Position numbers and translations under genes: made by a program. The notes under the pieces are model-generated. The model saw only the letters and a program-made list of their open reading frames with translations. It was not told where the DNA came from and made no database searches. A DNA stretch of 64,000 nt, taken from the NCBI RefSeq assembly GCF_000281045.1, contig NW_008246081.1, positions 41,872-105,871 of the forward strand, written 5' to 3'. The DNA is from Saprolegnia diclina VS20. Its lineage: Eukaryota; Oomycota; Saprolegniomycetes; Saprolegniales; Saprolegniaceae. Shown here in pieces: positions 53,153 to 63,512 of the stretch (position 1 is its first letter; every line of letters starts with the position of its first letter).

Positions 53153-55858
53153 TTAGTACTCGCCTTGGACGCGCGCGTTGGTCGGGTCAAAGACGCACTT
53201 GGTGTGCAGCGTCGCGGGCACGCGTCGCTCGTTGAGCGTCTCGATCTCGTAGACGCCGTCCTTGACAAACTTGGGCGTGACGACGGCGCCGTCCGGGTGC
53301 TGGATGTAGCCGTACCCGACGCTCTTGCCGACGCTGTGGCCGAACGCGCACCGGCGCACAAACCCGACGCACGTGCCGTCGCGCCAAATGGCTTCGTTGC
53401 CCTTGAGCGGAATGTGCTCGTTGGGCGTGAGGCAGATGAGCTTCTTGCTGACGCCGTTGGCTTTCTGCTTCGCAAGGACGTCGCGGCCGCTAAAGTCCTT
53501 GTCGAGTTTGCACGTAAAGAGCATGCCGGCCTCGACCGGCGTATCGTCGCTCCGGAGGTCCTCGTGCCAGTGCTTGTAGCCCTTCTCAACACTCAGCGCG
53601 TCCATCGCCAAGTACCCGGCGTTGCGGATGCCGAGCGCCTCGCCGGTCGTCCAGAGCGCGTCGTACACGGCTTCACACGCGTCTTTCGGGATGTGCAGCT
53701 CGTACCCGAGCTCGCCCACGAACGTGAGCCGCAGCATGCGGAAGGTGTACCCCGCCATCGTCACTAGGCGGTGCGTCGAGAACGGAAACGCGTCGTTGGA
53801 GAGGTCGGCGCCCGTGAGCTTCTCGAGGAGCGGGCGACTCAGCGGCCCTTGAACGCTAAGGACACCAAAGTCATCGGTAAAGTCGGCCAGTGACGTCTTG
53901 GGGAAGCGCCGCAACAGCGATGCAATCCACGCAAAGTCGTGCGTGGCCGAGGCACCGCCGGCCGTGATGTAGAACGTCGTGTCGTCCACTTGGCTGACTG
54001 TGAGGTCGCACTCGGTGCCGCCCGCGGCGTTGCACATGAGCGTATACACGGTCGCGCCCGGGCCCTTCATTTTGTTGGTGCAAATGTACTCGATGGCCGC
54101 CGGCGCGTCGTCGCCCGACAGGACAAACTTGCCAAAATAGCTCTGGTCGAAGAGCACGACAGTCTCGCGGCAAGCGCGGGCCTCGGCGCCGACAATCTCG
54201 TGGCTCCCGGGCCACCCAAAGGTGTTGTCGGCCTCGATCGCGCGCAAGTACGGGTCGTCCGCGTGCGGCGTATGGTTGTAGTTGCCGTAGTAGGTGTAGG
54301 GTTTGACCGCCACGTCGCCTTGGCTGCGGACGTCGGCAAAGTACCCTGGGCGTTCGTAGCCGTGGCGCGTCTGGAAGACGCAGTTGGCGGCCTTGAGCTT
54401 GGCGTGGAAGGGCGTGAGGCGGACGTTGCGGCCGCCGAGGGGCTCGTCGTGCGGGAACACGATCGAGTAGTTCTTGGCGTACGCCTCGTGCGACCGCTCC
54501 CGGTTCCATCGCTGGTGGCCGAGCATGCTCAGGTGGTAGCGCTGGATGTCGTACGAAAACATGTCGATCGTCGGGCGACCGGCCGTGACCCAGTGCGCGA
54601 GCTGCTGCCCTGCGCCGCCCGCGAGCATGATGCCCGCCGAGTTGAAGCCGCAGCCAAGGAAGAAGCCTCGGACGCCCGGCATCTCGCCGAGGAGCGCCTT
54701 GTGGTCGGGCGTGAACGACTCGGGCCCGCACACTGTCGAGCGCACGCCCGTGGCTTCGATGATCGGGACGCGGTTGACCGCGCCGTTGATGTGCGTCGAG
54801 AAGACGTCCCAGTCCAAGTCAAAGAGCGAGAACGCAAAGTCGTTCTGGACGTTCTCCCAGAAGATCGGGTTGGGCTCGTAGCCGCCGACTTGAAGGACGT
54901 CGCCCTAGCTACTGTGAGCGACTGCATGAAGAGGTTCCGAGTACCTGCAGCTTGAGGTACACCGAGGCGTCGTGGTCCCGAACGTTGGGCATGTTTTGAA
55001 TGCCCTCGATGCGCTCGGTGACGACGTACGCGTGGTGCATGGCGCAGAGCGGAATGTCTTTTCCCACCATCTTGGCGATGTAGTTGGACCAGACGCCGGC
55101 GGCGTTGACGACACGCTTGGTGCGGATGACGTGGCCGCCACCGAGTTGGACGCCGACGACCTGCGTCTCGTCCTTGCCGGCGGCTTCCGTGAGGATGGCT
55201 TCGACGGGCGTCTTTTCAAAAATCTTGGCTCCATGGAGCTTGGCGCCTTTGGCCAAGGCCGCGACCCAGCTCGACGGGTCGATGGTTCCGTCGCCCGGCG
55301 AGTAGAGCGTGCCCTTGAGGTCCGAGACATTCATGAGCGGGTACAGCGCTTTCGTGTCGGCCGGCGACAGCACCTCAGCGTGGATGCCAAAGTACTTGCC
55401 GAGCGTCGCGAGCCGCTGGTACTCGGAGAGGCGCTCCGCATTGGCCGCGATGAAAAGGCCACCGTTCTCGACCCAGCCCGTCGAGACGCCAGTCTCGGCC
55501 TCGAGCGTCTTGGCCAAATGCCGCGTGTGGTTGATCTAACACACTTTGCACATGAGTCGACGCGGTCGGTGGCGAGGCGACGCACGAGCTGAATGTCAAT
55601 GTCGCTGGGCCGGAGCCGCCAAAGGAGACCGGCGCTGTGCCACGTCGTGCCGGCCGTGAGCTGGTCCTTCTCGACGAGCACGGCGTCGACGCCCATTTGG
55701 CTCAAGTGGTACAAGGTGGACGCGCCGATGGAGCCGCCGCCAATGACGACGACGTCTGCGGACGACGGGAGTCCCTCGGTTGGCGCCGCCGCCGAGAACG
55801 GACGCGACCACGAGGCCAGCGACGGGCGCCGAACGTGCTTCTGGAGGTACCGGCGCAT
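53153..55858 (-). CDS. SARDH: Sarcosine dehydrogenase, mitochondrial
   Basis: Three exons (55858-55586, 55535-54945, 54904-53153) encode 871 residues. The start [19 protein letters not shown] is a mitochondrial presequence. The FAD-binding DAO domain follows ([17 protein letters not shown]; then [17 protein letters not shown], with the His that binds FAD covalently in the family; then [15 protein letters not shown] and [12 protein letters not shown]). The C-terminal half is a GcvT-like folate-binding domain ([17 protein letters not shown]-like [26 protein letters not shown]). Enzymes of this type demethylate sarcosine to glycine and pass the one-carbon unit to tetrahydrofolate. The long identical-looking stretches to the animal enzyme favour SARDH over dimethylglycine dehydrogenase. 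It shares a 356-bp divergent promoter with SmpB. Confidence 0.92.
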
Positions 55859-56214
55859 GGGGAAATGGGCTTCGGGGATGACCAAAGATCTTTCGGAAAG
55901 GCGCACTTAGCGCGGAACTTCAACCAGCAAGTCAGCACGAATTCGCTTAGATAAGGTCGTAAAGAGCGATTTCGAGCACCATGACAAGATTTGCCCGCAA
56001 CAAATTAGGTAGAAAGAACCAAGCAACAGTCGTACACTGCAAGGCTCCAGATACTCCGTCCAATATTTGGCTGGGTAGCGTCTCGGTGGCGGCGAGTTGC
56101 GCGTGTTGTTGACGCAATCGTTTAGGGCAACGGAGATTAACGCACTTTTTAAGGTAATGTCGACGCGCTGGGCGGCGCTCGATGCCATTGGCTGAAATTT
56201 AGTTGGAATTTCGA
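55859..56214. other. Divergent promoter region of SARDH and SmpB
   Basis: 356 bp between the start codons of two genes for mitochondrial proteins. CCATTGGCTG (a CCAAT box on the minus strand) lies at about 56184. No other conserved element was recognised. Confidence 0.45.
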
Positions 56215-56839
56215 ATGTTGAAGCGAGTGGCTCCGCTTTTGGCCGGCGTCCAGCGCCGCTTCGCGAGCATCGACACGGGCTGGCCGACCCGCAAGGTCGT
56301 CGAGAACCACAGCGCGCGCGGCAAGTACGAGGTCGTCAAGGAGCTCGAGGTCGGCCTCGTGCTCGTGGCCTCCGAGGTTAAGAGCATCCGCGACGGCAAC
56401 TGCGATATCTCGGCTGCCTTTGCCGCCGAGTACGCCGGCGAGCTCTACCTGCATCAAATGTACATTCCCGGTACGACCATCGACTTTACTCGGCGCATTG
56501 ACTGATCAAGAATGCAATACAAGTCTGGCGACATGGCATCATTGGGCGCCACGAGACGTACCGCGAGCGCAAGATCCTCGCCCATCGGCACGAGATCAAG
56601 CGCATCATCGAGTTTGCTCGGCAGCCCAACGCGCACTTGGTAGGGAAGCATCGGCAGTCATCGCGTCAACTCATGGCGAAGGGTAGGTGCCTCTGCGCGT
56701 GCACCTGGGCACGACCAACTGGATCAAGATCCAACTGGGTCTCTGCACCAAGAAGAAGGGCCCCGACACTCGCAAGCGCGAAGACGAGCGCGACGTAAAG
56801 CAGCAGATTCGCCGCGCGCTGAAAAGCGACGACTACTAA
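56215..56839 (+). CDS. smpB: SmpB, tmRNA-binding protein, probably mitochondrial
   Basis: Three exons (56215-56470, 56524-56639, 56687-56839) encode 174 residues. The start MLKRVAPLLAGVQRRFAS reads as a mitochondrial presequence. The SmpB fold follows: ENHSARGKYEVVKELEVGLVL, then ASEVKSIRDGNCDIS (bacterial GTEVKSLRxG), GELYLHQMYIP, and RKILAHRHEIKRI (RKLLLHKxEI in bacteria). PLRVHLGTTNWIKIQLGLCTKKKGPDTRKRE matches the final strand and the DKR motif. The C-terminal helix RDVKQQIRRALKSDDY corresponds to the tail that enters the decoding site. SmpB delivers tmRNA to stalled ribosomes (trans-translation). Mitochondrially encoded tmRNA has been described in oomycetes, so this gene is the expected nuclear partner. 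Confidence 0.88.
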
Positions 56840-57476
56840 CTAGACTTGACTTCCTTGCGCTGCGTGCATGCATCTAGCACATGACACGCCCAACGACGCA
56901 CTTGCTGCCAGTGATACCGACAACTGTTGCCAGTATGGTCAGTCGCCGCCTCGAAGCGCCGCACACGCGATGCTCTGCGCGTGCGTCACTGTGGGCACTG
57001 CGGTGTTACGTGGCAAGCCGCCCGTACAGTACGACAATCCAACCCCACGGTAAACAGACCAGTAGGCTACGTATGGACGCGCTGATCCATGCAGATCATA
57101 GAGGTATCCATCGTGTCCATGTCCCGTCGGCGGTGCAGCTCTGGACCACGACGACGACGGCCTTGCCGAGGGCTTGCCCATCCTGTCGTGTCCTGCGATA
57201 GTATGACCAACGGGTGCGTCACACGGTTCAGATGGCACCATTGGACCAATCAACGCGCATGGCGGGTGGTATTTCAGCCAATCGCTTGCGATGATGAGGT
57301 CCCCAAAAAAATCCATTTTGGATACCGGATACCGGCGAATCGGCAGCCAGTATAAGAACCATCTCTGCCGGCTATCCGGATAATCGAACTCTGTCGTTTG
57401 GACCGTTTTTCGGTGGTCGTATGACACAACGGACTCTCGCGTTACCTTCGCGGTCGAGGCCAGCAGCAGCAGCAGC
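56840..57476. other. 637-bp intergenic region
   Basis: Between SmpB and the PX-VPS9 gene (same strand). It holds CCAAT boxes at about 57255 and 57280, TATCCGGATAA at 57373-57383 about 95 bp before the next ATG, and a GGATACCGGATACC short repeat at about 57319. A CAGCAGCAG run abuts ATG 57477. No gene was recognised. Confidence 0.45.
57373..57383. promoter_or_regulatory. TATCCGGATAA motif, PX-VPS9 promoter
   Basis: Palindromic-core copy about 94 bp upstream of ATG 57477. Confidence 0.5.
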
Positions 57477-59195
57477 ATGACGAGTGTGCGGAGCGACCGC
57501 AGCTACCTCCGTCCAAGCGAGTCGCACTACCGAGCCTCAGAAGCAGAGGACAATCGGCGACCCATCGTCAGCGACGTCAACGACGTGAGCCTCCTCGCCG
57601 AGCCCTCGGTGCGGGCCAAGAACACAATGTGGAAGCTCGGGCAGCGCATCACGTACTCGGCCGAAGCGCGCTTCTTCACCTTCCTCGGCCAGCTGCTCGA
57701 CCGCGAGCAGAGCGTTATGGACCCGCGTCTGCCCGGCTTCAACACCAACAACACGTCGTTCTTGACGGCGCTACCGGATGCCAACAACAGCCAGCGCATC
57801 CAGCGCCACCCGACGCTCTACAACGCGCACAACGCCGTGCACTTGCCACCGCTGCCGCCACTGGACTTTGCGCCGACAAAGCACCGCAAGCGCCCGCGCA
57901 GTATGAGCTTGACCAACTACCATCGGTGGTCGCACGACTTTCCATCAATCCGCCCGGGCATGTCGGTGCGCGTCGTCCGCGCCGAGCGCACGCCCGACGG
58001 CGTGGCCCAGTACGTCATCAACGTCGTCGATCTGCACACCAAGGTGCTCTGGGTCGTCCGCAAGCGCTTTCGGGACCTCTATCGCTTCCGGAAGGAGGTC
58101 AAGGCGCTCTGCCGTGCCAGCCCGTACGGCGACCAGCTCAAGTATCTCTTTGACATTCCGTTTCCAGGGCGCAGCGTCGTGGCGAAGGCGCCCGAGATGA
58201 TCTTGCGTCGGCGACTCGTCCTCGATACCTTTCTGCGCAACATTGCGTCGCTCAACCCCGACACGCCGCTGCACGTGGCCGTCCTGGGCAAGCTCCAAAC
58301 CGAGCTCTGCACGCTCGAGTTTATCCGGCGCCTCGGGGCCATCGACCCGTACGAAGACCCGACCGACCTCGAGCTCAAGTGGCTCGCGTTCGACTTGTTC
58401 CGGAACCTCAACAGCTGCTGCACGATCGAGGGTGACACGTGCCAGCGCTTCGTGCACGTCTTCCGGAACCGCGTCGCCGTCGTCCAGGCCTGCGTCGTCG
58501 CGATCGCGGTCGACCACAAGAAGCTGGCGAGAGACGCACTCCGCGACCTCCGCCGCATCACGACGCAGATTGAAAAGTACGTGCTCGACACACTCGAGCC
58601 GCAGTACCGGCGCACGATCGCGGCAGCGTTGAGCGACTCGCACACGATCGAGGCGGTCGACGACGCGATTGAAGAGATTGTGCACGTGACGGTCGAAGAC
58701 GCGGTCATGGTGCCGCTCCAGGAGCAGATCCAGTACCTCGTGCAGCTCACGATCGACCACGCGCTCGAGGCGACCGTGACGCAGACCATGGAGCACAAGC
58801 TCTTTGGCAAGTCGCAGACGTTCTTTGGCATTCCCGAGTCGCTCCAGTCGGACTCGAACTGGGGCAAGGCCTGCTACCACTTGAGCATGATGGAAGAGCG
58901 CATGCTGCCGTGCGAGAAGCTCAAGGAGCTCGTGCTCTCGGCCGGCGAGATCTTTCGCGCGTGCCAGGAAAAGGGCTTTGCGTACACAGAGAGCATGTCG
59001 GCCATGAACGCCGACGACTTTTTGCCGATTCACATCTACGTGGTCGTGCACTCGGGGCTCCAGCGGCCGTACTTTGCCAAGGAGTTCCTCGGCGCCATGA
59101 TCCATCCGTCCAAAATGCTCGGCGAAACCGGATATTTCCTCACCATGTTTGAGGCCGCGCTCAAGTACGTGACGGAGAGCATGTCGGATCCGTAG
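57477..59195 (+). CDS. PX-VPS9 domain protein, Rab5-family GEF candidate
   Basis: A single-exon, 572-residue protein. A PX domain lies at about residues 160-290 (SVRVVRAERT...YVINVVDLHTKVLWVVRKRFRDLYRFRKEV; then the Pro-rich DIPFPGRSVV loop and RRRLVLDTFLRNIA). PX domains bind phosphoinositides, mainly PI3P on endosomes. The C-terminal part carries a VPS9 domain (LPCEKLKELVLSAGEIF, MNADDFLPIHIYVVVHSG, GETGYFLTMFEAALKYV); the Asp of the NADDFLP block is the catalytic residue of Rab5-type exchange factors. The protein probably links PI3P-positive endosomes to Rab5 activation. Confidence 0.85.
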   Translation: MTSVRSDRSYLRPSESHYRASEAEDNRRPIVSDVNDVSLLAEPSVRAKNTMWKLGQRITYSAEARFFTFLGQLLDREQSVMDPRLPGFNTNNTSFLTALPDANNSQRIQRHPTLYNAHNAVHLPPLPPLDFAPTKHRKRPRSMSLTNYHRWSHDFPSIRPGMSVRVVRAERTPDGVAQYVINVVDLHTKVLWVVRKRFRDLYRFRKEVKALCRASPYGDQLKYLFDIPFPGRSVVAKAPEMILRRRLVLDTFLRNIASLNPDTPLHVAVLGKLQTELCTLEFIRRLGAIDPYEDPTDLELKWLAFDLFRNLNSCCTIEGDTCQRFVHVFRNRVAVVQACVVAIAVDHKKLARDALRDLRRITTQIEKYVLDTLEPQYRRTIAAALSDSHTIEAVDDAIEEIVHVTVEDAVMVPLQEQIQYLVQLTIDHALEATVTQTMEHKLFGKSQTFFGIPESLQSDSNWGKACYHLSMMEERMLPCEKLKELVLSAGEIFRACQEKGFAYTESMSAMNADDFLPIHIYVVVHSGLQRPYFAKEFLGAMIHPSKMLGETGYFLTMFEAALKYVTESMSDP

Positions 59196-59358
59196 TATGT
59201 TCAAGTTCTAGTCGTTTTGGATAACCTAATGCAGACAGTCATGTCCCATAATCCCACACGCTTGTGCATTGGCTCCGGCACCGCGAGAAATGCTTACGGG
59301 GAATAGGGTTAGAAGTTGATACTTTGATACATAATGAAACGCTGTTCTTAGAGGCGTC

Positions 59359-62300
59359 TTAGAGCTGGGCCATCCACTCTTGGAGCGCCTCGCCGGGCGA
59401 CTCGTACCGGCGCGTTGTGTCCTTGAGCTGGTGCATGTAGTAAATCCCGAGGTAAAATTCATCGAAGACCATGCGGGAGACGACAGTGCTGCCGCGGCCG
59501 ACACGGACCGCCTTGCGAAACATGAGTTCGCCGTCGGTGCGGCACGACTCCTTGTCGACGCCCGCGATCTCGGTGAGGAACCGGCAAAACTTGGCGACCG
59601 TGAGGCTGATGCGACCGTCGTCGCCGGCGTCGCCACCAGTCGCAAAGTAATCAAAGAGCGGCCAGAGAACCGTCTCGACGTCGGCGCCGACGTAAATGGG
59701 CTTTTGGTGCCGACCGCCGACCTGGACCCGGCTCCAGTCGACGTCGTGCCACGCTTTGTGCAGCTTCTCGCGCACCGACATGGGCGTAGGGCACACGGCG
59801 TACGAGTGCAAGATGCAGGCGCCAAACACCTGGATAAACCCTTGGAGCGACAGCACCTTGTCGTTGTGCTGCGTCACGACCCCAAAGGCCTCGGCGACAA
59901 CCTCGGACGTAAACGCATTTGGCACGAGTTTGAGGTCTTGGAAACACTGCAGCGCGCCCTGCAGGTGCATGGCGACAGCGTGCGGTTGCGTCGCCGTCAA
60001 CGTCGCCTGCAGTTGCCGCTCGAGCGGTCCCCAGTGCGGTGCCGGCACCGGCGTTGGCGAGTTGGGGTGGTGCGTCGCATACTTGACGAAGAGTGCCACC
60101 AGCGGGCGCTCGTACGCCAAGATGAGGTCGCCGACCTGCGGCAAGTCATACCTAAGTCCATTGTGAGGATAGGGTTCTTCCATGCACGAGGGTATACCAG
60201 GCAATGCTCGGGTCAGTCACGGGGAGGTCGATTTGCGGCACGGCCTCGCTGGGATATGCGTGCTTGAGACTGGCTTTCTCCAGCACAGCGCGCTCGACGA
60301 CCGCGGTTTCGTGCTCGAGGACAGCGAGGAGCTTCTCCTGGTTTTGCAAAATGTCATCGCTGAGCTTGTTCTGGCGCGCCCACGACGGCTCGGGATTCTC
60401 ATCGGGAGCCAACAAGTGCCGCCAAAAGCCGTCGAGGCGGGCTTGCAGCGCCGGGTCCGACGCCTCGTCCCGCATTGCCCGCAAGTAGTCGTGGAGACCG
60501 TTGACAAACACTGGCAGCGTCAGCGGGGCGGCCGAAAAGTAGCTCCCGAGCGGCGCAAGGACGTCGAGGGTGTCGGTGACGGCACCCGCCGGTGCGAGCG
60601 TCGACTGCACGAGCTCGTAGCAGCTGTCGAGCGACATTTGCGGCGTCCAGCCGTCAGTCGTCGGCGCGTCGGCGTGAATACCAAAGAGCTGCGTGAGCCG
60701 ATCGACGACGAGGTCTTTACCGAGCTGCACGAGGCTTTGCGGGAGCGCCCAGGCTGCGTCAACAGTGCAGAGTGCCGTCATGTGGGTTGAGAGCGACGCG
60801 TGCGCCGCTTCGATTTCCGCCACCCGCGCCTCTTCCCGAAGTAGCTTCTTGGAGAGTGCCTCGACAGCGATGCGCGTGTCGTGGGTGACGAATTGGTATC
60901 GCTCGACGTCTGCGAGCAGCACCTTGTTGTACTGGTCGAGGGACTTGGCAAACTTGGTCTGGTCGTCGAGCGCAGTCTCAAGCGAGGCGACCCTGGTGTC
61001 GAGTGACTTAGTGGCTTTTGACAACCTCGCTGCCGCCCGCCACTGGAGCAACCACTGGCGGACACCGGTCGCCCGGTCGATATGTCGTAGAACGTACGCC
61101 ACAAACCCGTGCTTACTGAGCTGAAGCTCGCCCCGGAGCTGCGTCATGACATCGGTTTGCTCGGTCAACCGGTGCTCAAGCTGCCGCGTCGACTCTTCGA
61201 CCTTGGCCTTTTGCCGTGAGAGCGCAAAGACGCACTCTTTGGCTTCGTGGAGCTCGTGCACCTGGGCCGACGCCGTTGCGATGGCCGACTGTAGTACATT
61301 GCTCTGCGTCGAGCCCCGCCAGGTTGTTAGCGCCCGCCGGGTCGTATCGAGGCCGCGCAGTTGCATCCACCGATTGAGCCGGCGGAAAGCGTAGAGCCGA
61401 TAGCGGTATCGGACGGTGGTGTCGTGGCTTGTCGCTCGCCACCGCCGAAACGACGTACCGAGGGTCTTCATTCGCCACTGCTTGGAGTGTGCTTCCATGA
61501 GAAGAAGCATGCACTGCAGCGACGTCTCGCGGGCGTGGCGTCGGTACTCCTTGACCATCGTCGTCGCCATGGCTGCGCGGTGCTCGCCAGCCTGGAGCTG
61601 TCCCGAGCTGCGCAGACAGTGCAAGCCACGGTCCATGCCGTGTCGCTTCTCTGCGTGGGCAAAGAGGATCATTGCCATTTTGTTGGTCGCGAGCCCCAAC
61701 CGCGCCTGTCGCCGGCGCACCGACGTCACCCACTGCGTAAACACCCGTCGCAGCACCGACGCCGTGGCATGGTCGAAAATGCGGCGAAGCGCACTCGATT
61801 GTAGCAGACGCCGTTGCTTGGACCAGTGTACCTGGGCTTGCAGTAGCTTTGACTGGCTCGCTTCCATCGCTGCCGCCGAGTCCTGCAAGGCGCCCACGCT
61901 GGATTCAAGCGCCTGAATGTACGCTCGCAGCTGCATCTCGTTCGAGACGTGTGCAGCCACCGACTCTTCGAGGTGGGCCACTTTGGACGCGTACGCTGCG
62001 TTGGCCAAGTGCGCTGCTTCCAGCTCGGTCTTGAGCGTCTTGGTCTCGCCCAAGTAGGACGCAAAGGACGCGAGCTTGAGGTCGATCGTGTGCAGCAGCG
62101 TCTCGCCCTTGCGCGGTTCGTGGACGATGTGGGCTGTCGGCATCGACACGCGCTTCACGGGCGCGATGCTCAGCGCCGCGACACTGCCGTTGGCGTGCAG
62201 CGTGTGCCAGAGCGCTTGGCGCTGCGACTCGCCGAGGCTCTTGTGCTGCTCCGGCACCGACGAGAGGCTCTTTCGAACATACCGCGGCTTGGTCTCGTCG

Positions 62301-62740
62301 CCCTCGTGGACCGTCGCCAAGACACCCTTCTCCGACACGAGGTGGTCCCACTCGTGTTCGCTGTCGTCCCTGATACCGATGGTCGCGACGGTGCCGCCGG
62401 ACGGCAGGTCGCGGGCACTTGGTAGCGTCGTGCAGCGCACAGCTGCCCCTAAAGGTCCACTCGTAGTGTGCGCTGGCGGTGGCGGCGCCAACGTTGGGTC
62501 GGCTATCGTTGGTGGCAGCGGTGATTCGACGTGTGGTAGCGACGCGAACGGGTTGCCCGCGTTGGTCACCGGCGTTGGTGCGGCGACGGGCGTTGGTGCT
62601 TCAACTGGGGGCAACCGCCATTCGTCGTCCGAGACGAGGACGTTCTGCTCCGGTGTCTTGCCGATCGGCTTTGGCTCCGAGAAGAAGAGGTCGTCGAATG
62701 CAGCGTCAAAGTCCACGTCGCCGTCGTCGTCCGTGCTCAT
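59359..62740 (-). CDS. Long coiled-coil protein with Sfi1-like W motifs
   Basis: Two exons (62740-60198 and 60151-59359), joined across a 46-nt intron in frame, encode 1111 residues. The acidic N-terminus (MSTDDDGDVDFDAAFDD) is followed by a Pro-rich part, a first coiled coil, then several helices ending in W (VLRRVFTQWVTSV, LGTSFRRWRATSHD, FRRLNRWMQLRG, ALTTWRGST, WLLQWRAAAR) that resemble Sfi1-type centrin-binding repeats. A second coiled coil follows, and a helical C-terminal domain with no recognised family. It may be a centrosome or basal-body component; this is inference. The start is the first in-frame ATG. Confidence 0.72.
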
Positions 62741-62861
62741 CGCCGCGACCTTTCGCAACTGGTCGGTTCCGCTCCATTTTATTCAATTTCCATACAAATT
62801 CCAAGAGACCAACGGCGTAGATTGGCTGAGATTACGCTATCGTCGTCGACCACTGCCGGTT

Positions 62862-63512
62862 TCAGGCAGCCAAACAACGCGCCAAAACCACGCCGATGAC
62901 GGCGACCGCCGACGACCCGACGCACGATGCCGTCGACGGCGGAGCCGTTGTCGCCTTGGGCGGTGACTTTGTACTACCGCCCGGCGCAGTCGTCACGTTG
63001 CCCGGCGCCGTCGTAACATTGCCCGGTGCCGTTGTAACATTACCCGGCGCCAGCGTCGTTGCCTGCATTGTTGTCGGCGGCGGCACGGTTGTCGCTGGCT
63101 TCGTCGTGACGGGAAGTGTCGTCGTCATGGGCGTCGCTGTCTGGCTAACGTTGCTCGTGCTCGTACCATTGTCCGACGGCGTCCGAACGAGAGTCGCCGG
63201 AACAAGCATGCCGGGTTCGTCCGGTGTGAACGAAGCGTTGGTTGCCGACGGCGCGTTGCAGCGGAAGGCCACGTAAGGCGACGCCTTGGCTCGCATGCAG
63301 CACTGACGCACCGAGAGCTGGCCGCTCGCGTTGTACGCGTGTATCACGTACACGAGGCCGTCGCAACAGCCCTCGATGATCGGGTCGTAGCACTTGGCGC
63401 GGCCTTGGTTGCCGCAGAGCATCCCTTCATTGCAGCTCACGACCATCCCAGCAAACACAGCGTGGAGGTAGACGACGCTCAGGAGAGCAAAGGCACGGAG
63501 CGAGGCTGGCAT
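62862..63512 (-). CDS. Secreted Cys-rich protein, probable GPI anchor
   Basis: A single-exon, 216-residue protein. Signal peptide MPASLRAFALLSVVYLHAVFA, then a compact domain of about 80 residues with eight or so cysteines (SCNEGMLCGN, GCCDGL, QCCMRA), a Thr/Pro-rich stalk with three APGNVTT repeats, and a C-terminal hydrophobic tail (SSAVAVIGVVLARCLAA) preceded by a small-residue Ser/Cys/Gly patch, as in GPI-anchor signals. NVT and NGT are possible N-glycosylation sites. Likely a cell-surface protein. No family is recognised. Its ATG at 63512 is well placed. Confidence 0.75.
   Translation of the reverse strand: MPASLRAFALLSVVYLHAVFAGMVVSCNEGMLCGNQGRAKCYDPIIEGCCDGLVYVIHAYNASGQLSVRQCCMRAKASPYVAFRCNAPSATNASFTPDEPGMLVPATLVRTPSDNGTSTSNVSQTATPMTTTLPVTTKPATTVPPPTTMQATTLAPGNVTTAPGNVTTAPGNVTTAPGGSTKSPPKATTAPPSTASCVGSSAVAVIGVVLARCLAA
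62979..63053 (+). repeat. 21-nt tandem repeats (APGNVTT coding)
   Basis: Three complete copies and one partial copy of a 21-nt unit (62979-62999, 63000-63020, 63021-63041, then partial) with few substitutions. On the minus strand each codes APGNVTT in the stalk of the surface protein. The unit length preserves frame, so copy-number change would lengthen the stalk without breaking the gene. Confidence 0.85.
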
